Below are positions 18,548 through 26,699 of a stretch of 64,000 nucleotides of DNA, one piece after another. The stretch covers positions 372,001 to 436,000 of the forward strand of contig NZ_JBNJQR010000003.1 in assembly GCF_050113715.1 (NCBI RefSeq). Reading direction: 5' to 3'. The position numbers were made by a program, and so were the translations under genes. The notes below the pieces were generated by a model. It saw only the letters and a program-made list of their open reading frames with translations. It was not told the DNA's origin and did not search any database. The stretch's first letter is position 1. Each line of letters begins with the position of its first letter. The DNA comes from Brevibacillus_H ginsengisoli. GTDB taxonomy: Bacteria; Bacillota; Bacilli; Brevibacillales; Brevibacillaceae.

Positions 18548-18591
18548 ATGATTAAAATAATCATTGTGATGAATAATTATAAATAATCATC
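18548..18591 (+). promoter_or_regulatory. Two palindromes upstream of the amino-acid importer
   Basis: ATGATTA-AAA-TAATCAT is a perfect inverted repeat at 18548-18564. A second palindrome at 18568-18591 begins GATGAATAATTA and ends TAAATAATCATC (20 of 24 positions symmetric). The core TGAATAATTATAAAT resembles a weak arginine-repressor (ArgR/AhrC) box. Both sit about 100-140 bases before the importer start. Regulator identity is an inference. Confidence 0.4.
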
Positions 18592-18687
18592 GGAAACGGA
18601 ATCCTTGTTGTTCCTTCGTTATTATCCTATCGGTTGTTTATCTAAATGTATTCCTATTCACTACTTAATTTACAGGAGGCTACTAAC

Positions 18688-19497
18688 ATGAAAAAAATGA
18701 AATCGTTCGTAACGCTAGCGCTCACCTCTGTATTGGCAGTTTCTGTACTTGCAGGCTGTGGAACCGCTAGTCAGAATAAAGATCAAGCTGGTCAAGGACA
18801 AGCATCCGCGCCAGCTCAAAAGATTGTGATGGCAACTTCTGCGGACTATCCTCCGTATGAATTCCACGATACATCAAGCGGAAATGATGAGATTAAAGGC
18901 TTCGACGTAGACATTGCCAATTACATCGCCAAAGAAACGGGTTATCAGCTTGAAGTCAAGGATTCTGACTTCAATGGTTTGATCCCGGCACTTCAAGCCA
19001 AACGCGTGGATTTCGTTATGGCAGGGATGACTCCAACGGATGAGCGCAAGAAAAATGTGGACTTTTCCGAGATCTACTATGAAGCGAAGAATTCAATCGT
19101 TGCGCCAAAAGGCAGTAATTTAAAAACACCGGAAAGCTTGGCAGGCAAAAAAGTAGGCGTACAGCTTGGCTCCATTCAAGAGGGCGACGCGAAGGAAATG
19201 GCTAAGAAAGTTCAAGGAATGCAAATCGTACCGCTTAATAAAATTGGCGATATCGTTCAAGAACTGAAATCCCACCGTATTGACGCGGCGATCATTGAAG
19301 ATACTGTTGCCAAAGGCTATTCAACTTCTAACCCTGACATTGAGTTCAACACACTTCCAAGCGCAGGGGGGAATGGCTCGGCGGTCGCTTTCCCGAAAGG
19401 CTCTACTCATGTAGAAGAATTTAACAAAGCGATCAAAAAGCTGAAAGATTCCGGAGAGCTGGATAAACTGATCAAAAAATGGTTCGAAAAACAATAA
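18688..19497 (+). CDS. Amino-acid ABC transporter substrate-binding lipoprotein
   Basis: This is a family 3 solute-binding protein for polar or basic amino acids, anchored by lipid. From the ATG at 18688, set by an AGGAGG site, the 269-residue precursor has a signal peptide with lipobox Leu-Ala-Gly-Cys (Cys24). A Ser/Gln-rich linker follows, then the binding domain with Ser-Ala-Asp-Tyr-Pro-Pro-Tyr-Glu-Phe, GFDVDIAN, DFNGLIPALQ and MTPTDERKKNVDFS. It resembles arginine-binding ArtP. The in-frame ATG at 18646 lacks a ribosome site. It heads a three-gene importer operon. Confidence 0.92.
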   Translation: MKKMKSFVTLALTSVLAVSVLAGCGTASQNKDQAGQGQASAPAQKIVMATSADYPPYEFHDTSSGNDEIKGFDVDIANYIAKETGYQLEVKDSDFNGLIPALQAKRVDFVMAGMTPTDERKKNVDFSEIYYEAKNSIVAPKGSNLKTPESLAGKKVGVQLGSIQEGDAKEMAKKVQGMQIVPLNKIGDIVQELKSHRIDAAIIEDTVAKGYSTSNPDIEFNTLPSAGGNGSAVAFPKGSTHVEEFNKAIKKLKDSGELDKLIKKWFEKQ

Positions 19498-19524
19498 TAA
19501 CGTAACGTGAGGTGGATGTAGGGC

Positions 19525-20184
19525 ATGGATTTGGACTTTTCACGAATCGTGCCCTCTATCCCTTTTATACTTCAAGGGATATTGGTCACGCTTCAATTCA
19601 CTTTTCTCTCCTTAATCATTGGTTTTGTACTGGGAACAATTCTTACCTTGTTTAAGATTTCTCCCATTCGTCCATTAAAATGGTTTGCTGTTGTGTATAC
19701 ATCGATTTTTCGTGGTACGCCGCTCATCTTGCAATTATCACTGATTTATTATGCAACGCCGCAGTTAACCCATTACGATATTCCTGCGCTTACTGCCGGA
19801 GTGATCGCGTTTAGCTTGAATTCAGCGGCATATATCTCGGAGACCATTCGTGGCGGGATTATGGCTGTGGATAAGGGACAGCGTGAAGCGGCGATGGCGT
19901 TGGGCGTTCCATACAGACGGATGATGATCGATATTATTTTTCCGCAGGCGTTCAAGAACATTTTGCCTGCGCTGGTGAATGAGAGTATCGCATTGCTGAA
20001 AGAATCCGCGCTTGTGTCGACGATCAGTGTCATGGATATCATGCGTCGCGCTGACGTGGTTCGCGCCGAGAAGTTTATCTACTTCGAGCCCTATTTGTTC
20101 GCTGGCTTGCTCTACTATTGTATGGTTATGGTATTGACTGGAGCGGCCAAGGCTTTGGAAAGGAGGATGCGCCGCAGTGATTAA
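19525..20184 (+). CDS. Amino-acid ABC transporter permease
   Basis: This 219-residue inner-membrane permease of the HisM/GlnP family has about five transmembrane segments. The EAA-type cytoplasmic loop is present (GQREAAMALGVPYRRMMIDIIFPQAF), which docks the ATPase. ArtQ is the nearest functional analogue. A GAGGTGG ribosome site precedes the ATG. The last eight bases overlap the ATPase gene. Confidence 0.93.
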   Translation: MDLDFSRIVPSIPFILQGILVTLQFTFLSLIIGFVLGTILTLFKISPIRPLKWFAVVYTSIFRGTPLILQLSLIYYATPQLTHYDIPALTAGVIAFSLNSAAYISETIRGGIMAVDKGQREAAMALGVPYRRMMIDIIFPQAFKNILPALVNESIALLKESALVSTISVMDIMRRADVVRAEKFIYFEPYLFAGLLYYCMVMVLTGAAKALERRMRRSD

Positions 20185-20899
20185 AGTTGAGGGTTTACAC
20201 AAGTCTTTCGGGAAGCTGGATGTGTTGAAAGACATCTCCCTTGAAATCAACAAAGGTGATGTCGTAGCCATCATCGGTCCGTCCGGGTCGGGGAAATCAA
20301 CCTTCTTGCGTTGCATGAACCTCCTGGAAGTTCCAACACAAGGGCACATCTATATTGAAGGGGCAGATATTACAGCGCCCAAAACTGATATTATGAGCAT
20401 CCGCCAGAAGATCGGGATGGTGTTCCAACATTTTCATCTGTTTCCGCATATGACGGTTTTAGAAAATATCACGTACGCCCCGACCAAGGTAAAAAACATC
20501 TCCAAGGATGTTGCCCGCCAGAAGGGGATGGATTTGCTTAAGCGTGTCGGTCTCTCTGACAAGGCAGACGTGTATCCGAATCGATTATCTGGTGGACAGA
20601 AACAGCGTGTGGCGATTGCCCGTTCGCTTGCGATGGAACCGGAAATCATGCTGTTTGACGAACCGACCTCCGCACTTGACCCAGAGATGGTCAAAGAGGT
20701 GTTGGAAGTTATGAAGTCTTTGGCGCATACCGGGATTACCATGGCGATTGTAACTCATGAGATGGGCTTCGCCCGTGAAGTTGCGGATCGTATCTGCTTT
20801 TTGGACGAGGGACGACTGGTGGAAGATGCTTCTCCACAGGAGTTTTTTACGAATCCACGCAGCGAGAGAGCTAGACAATTTCTTGAGAAAATGTTATAA
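20177..20899 (+). CDS. Amino-acid ABC transporter ATP-binding protein
   Basis: The 240-residue ATPase powers the importer. It has Walker A GPSGSGKST, the signature LSGGQKQRVAIAR, Walker B MLFDEPTSALDPE and an H-loop in Thr-His-Glu-Met-Gly-Phe. The GTG start at 20177 follows AGGAGG by about nine bases and overlaps the permease. ArtR/GlnQ-type. A terminator follows, closing the operon. Confidence 0.95.
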   Translation: MIKVEGLHKSFGKLDVLKDISLEINKGDVVAIIGPSGSGKSTFLRCMNLLEVPTQGHIYIEGADITAPKTDIMSIRQKIGMVFQHFHLFPHMTVLENITYAPTKVKNISKDVARQKGMDLLKRVGLSDKADVYPNRLSGGQKQRVAIARSLAMEPEIMLFDEPTSALDPEMVKEVLEVMKSLAHTGITMAIVTHEMGFAREVADRICFLDEGRLVEDASPQEFFTNPRSERARQFLEKML

Positions 20900-20912
20900 G
20901 AAGAACGTAACG

Positions 20913-20945
20913 AAGCCGCTTGGGTCATACCAGCGGCTTTTTTGG
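20913..20945 (+). terminator. Intrinsic terminator after the amino-acid importer
   Basis: AAGCCGCT at 20913-20920 pairs with AGCGGCTT at 20932-20939, and a run of T to about 20942 follows. Confidence 0.85.
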
Positions 20946-21029
20946 TAGATAAGTGCAACTACGACTCTGCTCTCGCCAAAGGCTTAGGCATAGCCGAGTT
21001 TTCTAACTAACAGGAAAGGTGGTATCTAG

Positions 21030-21500
21030 ATGCTCATTCGCAACCTGCGTGAAGCTGATTTTCAAGCCGTCACTTCTGTCCTTAACGACTGGTGGGGCGG
21101 CAGACAGATGGCTCACCTGCTGCCTAGATTGTTCTTCGTGCATTTTTCCAATACAAGCTTTGTGATCGAGGAGAATGGTCAGTTGATTGGATTTTTATGC
21201 GGTTTCATTTCGCAGAGTCATCCGCGTGAAGCGTATATCCATTTTGTCGGAGTCCATCCCGCACATAGAGAGAAGAAGCTGGGCAGACAATTATACGAGA
21301 AGTTCTTCTCCACAGTCAGCCAGAGCGGTTGTGACACGGTACGCTGTATAACCTCACCTGTTAATAAAGGCTCGATCGCGTTCCATACCCAAATGGGCTT
21401 TGACAAAGAAGCGGGAGATCAAATGGTGGATGGCGTCTCATTTGCTTCCGATTATGATGGTAAATCGAATGACAGGGTCTTATTTGTAAAAAAACTATAA
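21030..21500 (+). CDS. GNAT family N-acetyltransferase
   Basis: This is a 156-residue acetyltransferase of unknown substrate. The acetyl-CoA binding region is VHPAHREKKLGRQLYEKF (about residues 73-91), with the beta-bulge strand IHFVGV before it and the C-terminal FHTQMGF motif. The N-terminus MLIRNLREADFQAV is typical. AGGAAAGGTGG is the ribosome site. It runs with thiN, ending 15 bases before it. Confidence 0.88.
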   Translation: MLIRNLREADFQAVTSVLNDWWGGRQMAHLLPRLFFVHFSNTSFVIEENGQLIGFLCGFISQSHPREAYIHFVGVHPAHREKKLGRQLYEKFFSTVSQSGCDTVRCITSPVNKGSIAFHTQMGFDKEAGDQMVDGVSFASDYDGKSNDRVLFVKKL

Positions 21501-21515
21501 AAGAGGAATGTCTTC

Positions 21516-22163
21516 ATGAATCAAACAAAACCGATTATACATATAGCAACAGGCGGCAATCTGGATGTGCTTCCTCGTCTGGCCGAAGGGGATATTGTGA
21601 TAGGCGTAGACGGTGGCGCAATCGGACTTTTGGAAGCGGGAATTGTTCCTGACATAGCGCTGGGTGATTTTGATACGATTAAGGAAGTGGGGATCAAGCG
21701 TCTCTTGGAGGCAGGTGTCGCAATGGAACAATTTCCTGCACAAAAAGACCTGACTGATACCGAGATTGCCCTGCAGAAGGCGCTGGAGCTTGCTCCTTCC
21801 GCTATTTATCTCTATGGAGCGATGGGAAGTCGAATGGATCATACGCTTGCGAATCTGCAGCTTTTATATACCGCTCATCAGGCCGGGGTGTGGATGCAGC
21901 TGGAGAGCAAGCGCAACCGGGTCATGCTGTTGTCCGAGCGCTTCCCAAGCTTGAAGATCGCACTAGATGACTACCGCTTCATGTCTCTTCTGCCGCTCAC
22001 CTTGGAGGTAACAGGAATTCACCTGGAGGGGTTTCGCTATCCGCTCCACGACGCGACGATCAAGATGGGGATGGCGATCGGCGTAAGTAATGAACTACAG
22101 ACTCCGACCGGAACGATCACGATTGGACAAGGCAGCTTATACGTGATGTGTACCAATGATTAA
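21516..22163 (+). CDS. thiN: Thiamine pyrophosphokinase
   Basis: ThiN transfers pyrophosphate from ATP to thiamine to make thiamine pyrophosphate. The 215-residue protein has the VGVDGGA-like segment (IGVDGGAIGLLEAG), GDFDTI, QKDLTDTEIAL and GAMGSRMDHTLANL, all diagnostic. The C-terminal TPP-binding beta domain ends with Val-Ser-Asn-Glu. It sits upstream of spoVM, its usual position in Bacillales. Confidence 0.93.
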   Translation: MNQTKPIIHIATGGNLDVLPRLAEGDIVIGVDGGAIGLLEAGIVPDIALGDFDTIKEVGIKRLLEAGVAMEQFPAQKDLTDTEIALQKALELAPSAIYLYGAMGSRMDHTLANLQLLYTAHQAGVWMQLESKRNRVMLLSERFPSLKIALDDYRFMSLLPLTLEVTGIHLEGFRYPLHDATIKMGMAIGVSNELQTPTGTITIGQGSLYVMCTND

Positions 22164-22332
22164 GAAATAGTACACAAAAACCCATTGGGTGCATATAGAT
22201 ATCAGGTAGACGCAATCATAATCCATCTGAAATTTTTTACTTTCCTAGGCATGCTAGACACATGTTTGACCCTGAATGGAATAAGATGTACTAAATGCGT
22301 TCGGATTACGCCCTAGGGGAGGTGCCTTGAAA

Positions 22333-22509
22333 ATGGGATTTCGGCTATTTTTCACACGACAGGGAAACGCCTTAAGACGCATTCTGGGCGTGATTCTTGC
22401 TGTCTTAGGGGTTTCCATTCTGTTTGGCACGGCACCTCCGTGGGTGTGGTATGCCGTCTTGGGAATTGGATTAATGGGGGCTGGTTGGTTTCTGTTTAGA
22501 TTGAAGTAA
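22333..22509 (+). CDS. Small two-helix membrane protein, unknown
   Basis: I do not recognise this 58-residue protein. A basic N-terminus (MGFRLFFTRQGNALRR) is followed by two hydrophobic helices (about 18-32 and 38-54) ending in a short FRLK tail, so both ends probably face the cytoplasm. The start is at 22333: a GGGGAGG site is about nine bases upstream of this ATG but too close to the in-frame TTG at 22327. It ends 21 bases before spoVM, which suggests a joint transcript and perhaps a sporulation role (inference). Confidence 0.7.
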   Translation: MGFRLFFTRQGNALRRILGVILAVLGVSILFGTAPPWVWYAVLGIGLMGAGWFLFRLK

Positions 22510-22530
22510 TTCCGGTAAGGAGGGGTCAAA

Positions 22531-22614
22531 ATGCGTTTTTATACAATTAAGCTACCAAAATTCCTCGGCGGAATGATCCGGGGACTGATCGAGGCGTTTA
22601 ATAAGAAAAAGTAG
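22531..22614 (+). CDS. spoVM: Stage V sporulation protein SpoVM
   Basis: SpoVM is an amphipathic peptide that recognises the convex forespore membrane and recruits SpoIVA to start spore coat assembly. This short gene encodes 27 residues: MRFYTIKLPKFLGGMIRG followed by LIEAFNKKK. The first 14 residues differ from the Bacillus subtilis peptide only at position 2 (Arg for Lys), including Pro9, which is needed for function. AAGGAGGGG lies ideally before the ATG. Position between thiN and rpmB is conserved. The TAG stop is part of a 13-bp hairpin arm of repeat copy 5. Confidence 0.95.
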   Translation: MRFYTIKLPKFLGGMIRGLIEAFNKKK

Positions 22615-22702
22615 GAAAAGACTTGGACGAAGTCTTTTCCTATAGGGCTCGCGTGAATGGATAAGTTTAATTACTTTACCAATGTAAAGTAATTAAACTT
22701 TC
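22612..22702 (-). repeat. Dispersed structured element, copy 5 (core deleted, minus strand)
   Basis: Read on the minus strand, the hairpin at 22663-22700 (perfect 17-bp stem, CTTTAC/GTAAAG apex) is followed by an ACGCGAGCCC linker. The two arms are joined directly: TAGGAAAAGACTT and AAGTCTTTTCCTA form a perfect 13-bp stem (22612-22624 with 22630-22642) around a five-base loop. The 150-base core of the long copies is missing. One arm includes the spoVM stop codon. Confidence 0.8.
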
Positions 22703-22714
22703 CTTATTTTATAT

Positions 22715-22746
22715 AAAAAAAAGCACCTGAAATGGTGCTTTTTTTC
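22715..22746. terminator. Bidirectional terminator between spoVM and rpmB
   Basis: AAGCACC (22721-22727) pairs with GGTGCTT (22734-22740), flanked by A-runs on the left and T-runs on the right. It can stop transcripts from both the spoVM side and rpmB. Confidence 0.85.
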
Positions 22747-22768
22747 GCATCCTATAAATAAGGAAAAA

Positions 22769-22957
22769 CTAAACGCGAGTTACAAGACCGGATTTCAATG
22801 CCTTAGTGCTAACATAAACGCGTTTTGGTTTACCATCTACAAGGATTCGCACTTTTTGTACGTTAACACCCCAAGTACGGCGAGATGCGCGCATGGAGTG
22901 GGAGCGTGCGTTACCAGCTTTAGCGGATTTACCAGTTACAAAGCATTTGCGAGACAT
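22769..22957 (-). CDS. rpmB: 50S ribosomal protein L28
   Basis: The 62-residue L28 starts MSRKCFVTGKSAKAGNARSH and ends with KALKSGLVTRV, as in the family. The start at 22957 follows AAGGGAGGTGG. A longer in-frame extension to 23095 contains no homologous sequence and is the promoter region. It is transcribed against spoVM and away from yloU, the conserved arrangement in Bacillales. Confidence 0.97.
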   Translation of the reverse strand: MSRKCFVTGKSAKAGNARSHSMRASRRTWGVNVQKVRILVDGKPKRVYVSTKALKSGLVTRV

Positions 22958-23029
22958 GAATTTCCACCTCCCTTGAAGCAAGTGAAACGAGTATGCTCTC
23001 ATTAAAAGAGCAGTACAGACACTTGAACT

Positions 23030-23058
23030 ATAGTAGCATGAAGTTCTGTCAATTGCAA
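23030..23058 (-). promoter_or_regulatory. Probable SigA promoter of rpmB
   Basis: On the minus strand TTGCAA (23053-23058) and TACTAT (23030-23035) are separated by 17 bases. The start would lie about 65 bases before the rpmB ATG. Confidence 0.55.
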
Positions 23059-23218
23059 CACTTGACAGCCAATTGTTAGTCAAAATTCTTGGCATTTTCT
23101 ACTGTTGGTGGTGACATATAGGCGAAAAACCTTCACATCGCTTCTAATTTCAAGTAGAATTGGTGAAAGTAGTACCAAATCATAACGGTAGAAGCCGTTA
23201 CGAAGGAGGAGTCCTTGC

Positions 23219-23584
23219 ATGACAGTGGAAATGAATACGCCGTTGGGAAAAATAGATGTATCCGAAGAAGTAATCGCCCGGATCGCAGGTGGCGCGGCAA
23301 TGGAAGTTTTCGGTCTAGTCGGCATGGCCTCGCGCAAAGCTTTTAAAGACGGCATTGCTGAAATGCTAAAATTGGACAACTTGAGTAAGGGTGTTGTCGT
23401 CCATAATCTTGATGGCGAGGTAAGCCTCGATATGCATATCATTGTCAGCTATGGAACCAAGATCTCTGAGGTGGCTGGAAATGTTCAACGTCGTGTGCGT
23501 TATACGCTTGAACAGATGGTAGGAATCGATGTACCAGCGATTAACATCTTTATCCAAGGGGTTCGTACAGATCGGGAATTATAA
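23219..23584 (+). CDS. yloU: Asp23/Gls24 family protein YloU
   Basis: This 121-residue Asp23/Gls24 envelope-stress family protein has the typical LGKIDVSEEVIARIAGGAAMEVFGLVGM opening region and a C-terminal PAINIFIQGV segment. In Staphylococcus, Asp23 is membrane-associated and linked to cell-wall stress. The function of YloU itself is not settled. AAGGAGGAG precedes the ATG. It is directly followed by fakA, the conserved yloU-yloV pair. Confidence 0.93.
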   Translation: MTVEMNTPLGKIDVSEEVIARIAGGAAMEVFGLVGMASRKAFKDGIAEMLKLDNLSKGVVVHNLDGEVSLDMHIIVSYGTKISEVAGNVQRRVRYTLEQMVGIDVPAINIFIQGVRTDREL

Positions 23585-23596
23585 GGAGGAAGCTGA

Positions 23597-25303
23597 GTGA
23601 TACATAAGCGACTCGATGGCGAGCTATTCAGCCAAATGGTTTACCTTGGAGCCAGCAATTTACATAAGAATGTGAAGGTAGTCGACGCCTTGAACGTTTT
23701 TCCGGTGCCGGATGGCGACACAGGTACCAATATGAATCTAACGTTTACATCAGGTGTAGATGAGTTGTCTCGCAAGGAATCTCCAATGATTGGCGAATCA
23801 GCTGCTGCTTTGGCCAAGGGTCTTCTCATGGGAGCCCGCGGCAACTCTGGCGTTATTCTTTCTCAATTGTTCCGTGGGTTCAGTAAATCCGTGACCGGGA
23901 AAGACTCTATTAATGCTCGTCAGTTTGCCGAAGCGCTCAAGCTTGGAGTGGATACCGCATATCAGGCGGTCATGAAGCCGGTAGAAGGAACGATTCTGAC
24001 GGTAGCTCGCGAAGCTGCGGAGATGGCTCTCAAAGCCTCCCGCACCATTGATGACATTACGCTCCTGATGGAGAAAACTCTGGAATATGCCCAAATCAGT
24101 TTAAACCGCACGCCTGAACTACTTCCTGTATTAAAGGAAGTGGGCGTAGTTGACTCCGGCGGACAAGGTTTGGTATTCATCTATGAAGGGTTCATGAGAG
24201 CTCTGCGCGGGGAATCAATGGAGACGATGCAACAAGCGACAGTTGCGTCAGTCAAGGATTATGATCTGGATCAATTGGTGGACGAGCATCATAATGCCCA
24301 GGTGCACATGAAAACAGAGGATATTCACTTTGGCTACTGCACCGAATTCATGGTTTGGCTACAACACAGCACGGAGCCGGACAAGAAACCATTTATCGAA
24401 TCTATATTCCGCAATCAGCTTGATAAAATGGGAGATTCTCTCTTGGTCGTATCGGACGAAGAGATTGTAAAAGTACATATTCATGCTGAAAATCCAGGTC
24501 AGGTGTTGAACTATGCCCAACAGTTTGGGAGTCTTCACCGCTTGAAAATCGAGAATATGCGGGAGCAGCACAGCACCATCCTGCAAAAAGAAGAAGAGCG
24601 CAAGACACAGGCCCATTCGACGGCTGCGGCGGTTCAGGAGAAAAAACTGCCGTACGGACTGATTGCTGTGGCAGCTGGAAGCGGAATAGCGGACATGTTT
24701 AAAAGCATGGGCGTGCACATCGTGGTTGAGGGTGGCCAAACCATGAATCCAAGCACGGAAGATTTCATGCGGGCCATTACAGAATTGAACGCGGAGAACG
24801 TCATCATCTTGCCAAACAACAGCAATATTATCATGGCGTCCAAGCAGGCGGCGGAATTGGCGGAGATCCCTGTTGCTGTCATCCCAACCAAGAGCGTTCC
24901 ACAAGGGATGGCTGCTTTAGTAGCTTTCAATGGTTCAAGTGAGATCGAAAAAAATCTGCAAACGATGACAGAGGCTGCAAGCGCTGTCAAAACGGGGCTC
25001 GTTACCTTTGCGGTTCGTGATACCCAGATGGGCGAGGTCGACATTAAGCAGGATGATTTCATTGGCATAGCGGACGGGACGATTGTCGTCTCTTTGCCGG
25101 ATATGATGGAGAGTGCCGAGGGTCTGTTGCATAAGCTGATTGATGAGGAGACGGGACTTGTCACCATCATTCACGGCGAAGGTGCCACCGAGGAACAAGT
25201 CTCTCAATTGGAAAATATGCTGGAGGAGTCCTACCCCGATGTAGAAGTGGAAGTATACAACGGGAAGCAGCCTCTCTATCCATTTATTTTTGCGGTAGAA
25301 TAG
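23597..25303 (+). CDS. fakA: Fatty-acid kinase FakA (DhaL-like, YloV)
   Basis: FakA phosphorylates fatty acids presented by FakB, feeding acyl-phosphate into phospholipid synthesis through PlsX/PlsY. The 568-residue protein has an N-terminal DhaL nucleotide-binding domain with FPVPDGDTGTNM and GARGNSGVILSQ, a middle domain and a C-terminal EDD/DegV-like domain. Start is GTG at 23597 with AAGGAGG nine bases upstream. fakB follows 31 bases later, so both subunits are co-expressed. Confidence 0.92.
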   Translation: MIHKRLDGELFSQMVYLGASNLHKNVKVVDALNVFPVPDGDTGTNMNLTFTSGVDELSRKESPMIGESAAALAKGLLMGARGNSGVILSQLFRGFSKSVTGKDSINARQFAEALKLGVDTAYQAVMKPVEGTILTVAREAAEMALKASRTIDDITLLMEKTLEYAQISLNRTPELLPVLKEVGVVDSGGQGLVFIYEGFMRALRGESMETMQQATVASVKDYDLDQLVDEHHNAQVHMKTEDIHFGYCTEFMVWLQHSTEPDKKPFIESIFRNQLDKMGDSLLVVSDEEIVKVHIHAENPGQVLNYAQQFGSLHRLKIENMREQHSTILQKEEERKTQAHSTAAAVQEKKLPYGLIAVAAGSGIADMFKSMGVHIVVEGGQTMNPSTEDFMRAITELNAENVIILPNNSNIIMASKQAAELAEIPVAVIPTKSVPQGMAALVAFNGSSEIEKNLQTMTEAASAVKTGLVTFAVRDTQMGEVDIKQDDFIGIADGTIVVSLPDMMESAEGLLHKLIDEETGLVTIIHGEGATEEQVSQLENMLEESYPDVEVEVYNGKQPLYPFIFAVE

Positions 25304-25334
25304 TTCATCCTTTATTTGGAAGGGGGGATATGAC

Positions 25335-26201
25335 ATGCCAATCGTCATTTTAACGGATAGCGCAGCGGATATCGATCAAAGCACTCGAGAGTCGCTCGGG
25401 ATTGAGATGGTCCCCTTGAAGGTGATTTTTGGAGGAGAGACTTATTTGGACGGCGTTACGATTCAGTCGGAAGAGTTTTTCCGCAAGCTGGCCGCGTCTG
25501 ATGTGATGCCGAGTACATCCCAGCCGTCTCCCCTTGAATTCTTGGAAGCCTATAAACGGATGGCTGACAAGCACGGAAAAGACGTCCAGATTATCTGCAT
25601 CATGCTCTCAGCAGCGCTCTCCGGAACGTATCAATCCGCTGTGATTGCCAAAACGATGCTGGAAGAAGACATCGATGTAACCATTATTGATTCGAAAAAG
25701 GCTTCCTTTTTGCATGGACTAGCTGCAATTGAAGCGGCTCGTGCGGCTCAAAAGGGCAAATCCAAACAGCAAGTTCTCGACTTGGTTGAACAATTCGTGA
25801 AGGATGTTCAGGTCTATTTCGTTGTCGATACATTAGAGTATTTGCAAAAGGGCGGACGGATCGGCAAAGCCCAGGCGCTAATCGGGTCCTTGCTAAATAT
25901 CAAACCGATTTTGACGCTTGAACCCGATGGACAAGTGGTTCCGTTTGACAAGGTGAGGGGTACGAAAAAAGCGATCAATCGCATGCTGGAACAACTGAAA
26001 GCATATGCGGGTGAGTCTCCGGTAAAAGTCGCGATTGTTCACGGCAACGCTCCCGAAGAAGCTCAAGCCCTGATGGAACGAATCAAGGGCGAATTTACCG
26101 TTGTTGAACCGTTTATTGGAGAGTTAGGGCCTGTTATTTCCACGCATGTAGGTCCGGGAACACTGGGCTGCATCATGGTTAGGCCTGAGCGTTACGAATA
26201 A
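25335..26201 (+). CDS. fakB: DegV family fatty-acid-binding protein FakB
   Basis: The 288-residue DegV protein binds a fatty acid for FakA. It opens with IVILTDSAADI and has MPSTSQPSP, MLSAALSGTYQSA (fatty-acid carboxylate site region), DTLEYLQKGGRI and the C-terminal THVGPGTLG motif. GGAAGGGGGG is the ribosome site. Its position after fakA strongly supports the role. Chain-length preference cannot be read from sequence alone. Confidence 0.9.
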   Translation: MPIVILTDSAADIDQSTRESLGIEMVPLKVIFGGETYLDGVTIQSEEFFRKLAASDVMPSTSQPSPLEFLEAYKRMADKHGKDVQIICIMLSAALSGTYQSAVIAKTMLEEDIDVTIIDSKKASFLHGLAAIEAARAAQKGKSKQQVLDLVEQFVKDVQVYFVVDTLEYLQKGGRIGKAQALIGSLLNIKPILTLEPDGQVVPFDKVRGTKKAINRMLEQLKAYAGESPVKVAIVHGNAPEEAQALMERIKGEFTVVEPFIGELGPVISTHVGPGTLGCIMVRPERYE

Positions 26202-26238
26202 AGCATCACCGTAGCAGGTATGATTAGGTAACCAAGTA

Positions 26239-26287
26239 AAGAGCAGCAAGCCTTCTGAGATGATGGCTGCTGCTCTTCCTTATTTAA
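26239..26287 (+). terminator. Intrinsic terminator after fakB
   Basis: AGAGCAGCAAGCC (26240-26252) pairs with GGCTGCTGCTCT (26265-26276), with one bulged base, followed by a T-rich tail. Confidence 0.75.
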
Positions 26288-26404
26288 AAGGTATAACCTA
26301 GTGTGCTACACTCGTTCGATTAGGTGTTAGAACGTATAGCACTTTCATTTCGGGTAAGCTACAATATGATTAAACATCCTATCAGCAGGATTCCGTGGTT
26401 AATA

Positions 26405-26668
26405 AGAAAGTTTAAATGCTTTACAATCGTAAAGTAGTTAAACTTTTTCATTCGCGTAAGCCCGCTACGAAAAGACTTCGTCACTGATGCCTCATTTTAA
26501 GCGAAACCTAGCACAGAGAACGAAGGAAGGAAAAGAGTCGGCATTCTTAACGTCAGACTGAGAAGCTAAGTGATTTTCTTGTCGACTCCCTTCCGTAGTG
26601 AACGGAGCGAACAGCAAATGCTACAAGCGAGCTTAAACAGAGCATAGAGGGACGAAGTCTTTTCGTAC
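26405..26668 (+). repeat. Dispersed structured element, copy 2 (full length)
   Basis: This fills the second half of the 498-base gap between fakB and sdaAB. The hairpin at 26407-26446 has apex CTTTAC AATC GTAAAG, then the linker CGCGTAAGCCCG. The arms ACGAAAAGACTTCGTC (26467-26482) and GACGAAGTCTTTTCGT (26651-26666) are exact reverse complements, 16 bp. The inner helices are TTTAAGC (26496-26502) with GCTTAAA (26631-26637) and GGAAGG-AAAA-GAGTCG (26525-26540) with CGACTC-CCTTCC (26583-26594). It is closely related to copy 1 across the core. Bases 26288-26404 hold nothing I recognise. Confidence 0.87.
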
Positions 26669-26699
26669 ATGCAACCCAGATTTCAGGGAGGAGTAACAG

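Noticed and set aside
18428..18687. T-box or amino-acid riboswitch before the ABC importer
   Set aside because: No T-box sequence, specifier loop or terminator/antiterminator pair is visible; only AT-rich palindromes.
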